From contig DDPO01000078.1 of assembly GCA_002342225.1 (NCBI GenBank), positions 4,627 to 18,803 of the forward strand: a stretch of DNA of 14,177 nt, read 5' to 3'. Position numbers and translations under genes: made by a program. The DNA comes from Bdellovibrionaceae bacterium UBA2466 (GTDB lineage Bacteria > Bdellovibrionota > FAC87 > UBA2466). Numbering within the stretch: the stretch's first letter is position 1; each line of letters starts with the position of its first letter. Positions 13,822 through 14,177 of this stretch are shown in pieces. Under the pieces are notes generated by a model. It worked only from the letters and a program-made list of their open reading frames with translations, made no database searches and was not told where the DNA came from.

Positions 13822-14177
13822 ATGCCCCAAAATGCTCAAAATATTCTAGATGAAGTCAAAAACAACGAAGCCACTCACGTGAAAGTCGCCGTCACCGACA
13901 TTGATGGAATTTTGCGAGGAAAATACATTTTAAAAGAGAAATTCTTCTCAGCTGTTGAGAGCTCTTTTGGTTTCTGTAACGTCATTTTTGGTTGGGACAG
14001 TACTGACGTCTGCTACGACAACTCAAAATACACTGGCTGGCACTCGGGCTATCCCGATGCTGAAGCCAAGCTTGATCTTTCAACCTATCGAACCATTCCG
14101 TGGGATAAAAACACCCCTTTCTTCCTTGGAGATTTCGAAGATGGCAAAGGCAACCCTCTTGAGATTTGCCCTAGGCA
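13822..14177 (+). CDS. Glutamine-synthetase-family protein, N-terminal 118 residues (cut by window edge)
   Basis: The visible frame begins MPQNAQNILDEVKNNEATHV. It then has VTDIDGILRGKYI (about 25-37), the start of the N-terminal beta-grasp domain of glutamine synthetase-family enzymes. Next come GYPDAEAKLDLSTYRTIPW (about 76-94) and LGDFEDGKGNPLEICPR, matching the family pattern of a proline-aspartate stretch, an R-x-(I/V)-PW block and a ...PR end before the catalytic domain. Family members ligate ammonia or an amine to glutamate using ATP. The catalytic barrel is outside the window, so true glutamine synthetase cannot be separated from gamma-glutamyl-polyamine synthetase-like enzymes; DIDGILRGKYI leans towards the latter group. 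GAGGAG lies 10 nt before the ATG. It is divergent from the HD-GYP gene. Confidence 0.85.
   Translation, partial: MPQNAQNILDEVKNNEATHVKVAVTDIDGILRGKYILKEKFFSAVESSFGFCNVIFGWDSTDVCYDNSKYTGWHSGYPDAEAKLDLSTYRTIPWDKNTPFFLGDFEDGKGNPLEICPR

Overview
The window looks like chromosomal DNA of a flagellated Gram-negative bacterium of the former Deltaproteobacteria, most plausibly a Bdellovibrionota-type lineage. This is inferred from gene content, moderate-to-low GC and the mix of flagellar, sigma-54, HD-GYP and MCE-transport genes; no taxonomic marker is present. Genes are tightly packed, and no gene-free stretch exceeds about 215 bases. I see no mobile elements, CRISPR arrays, tRNAs or rRNAs.

Region 1 (1-3620, minus strand) is a basal-body operon in the order flgB-flgC-fliE-fliF-fliG, with fliG cut by the left edge. 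Genes overlap or lie within 30 bases of each other. A sigma-54 (-24/-12) promoter lies upstream of flgB, inside an imperfect 33-bp tandem duplication.

Region 2 (3771-7087, minus strand) is a two-gene unit. A large exported TPR-type protein is translationally coupled (TAGTG) to a sigma-54 activator that has no receiver domain and carries a FlbD/FlrC-like Fis helix-turn-helix. A near-consensus sigma-54 promoter sits immediately before the TPR gene, leaving a predicted leader of only about 5 nt.

Region 3 (7300-10185, plus strand) encodes a lipoprotein followed by MlaE, MlaF and MlaD homologues, an envelope lipid-transport ABC system without mlaB or mlaC. It ends 6 bp from the convergent stop of the next gene.

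Region 4 (10192-13708, minus strand) holds a FleQ/FlrA-like sigma-54 activator with a degenerate receiver. It is transcribed from a strong sigma-70-type promoter whose -35 box lies inside a near match to the Pseudomonas FleQ box. Upstream of it is a GAF/HD-GYP cyclic-di-GMP phosphodiesterase with a large insertion in its catalytic domain. Region 5 (13822 to the right edge, plus strand) is the start of a glutamine-synthetase-family gene.

Read together, the promoters suggest a three-tier flagellar cascade within one window. A sigma-70 promoter drives the FleQ-like regulator, possibly with autorepression. That regulator would activate the sigma-54 promoter of the TPR/FlbD-like unit, which has a FleQ-box-like site about 100 bp upstream. 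The FlbD-like activator would then drive the sigma-54 promoter of the flgB operon. The cascade is an inference from promoter and motif positions. The most unusual part is the pairing of an exported TPR protein with a receiverless activator where other bacteria use a sensor kinase and response regulator.
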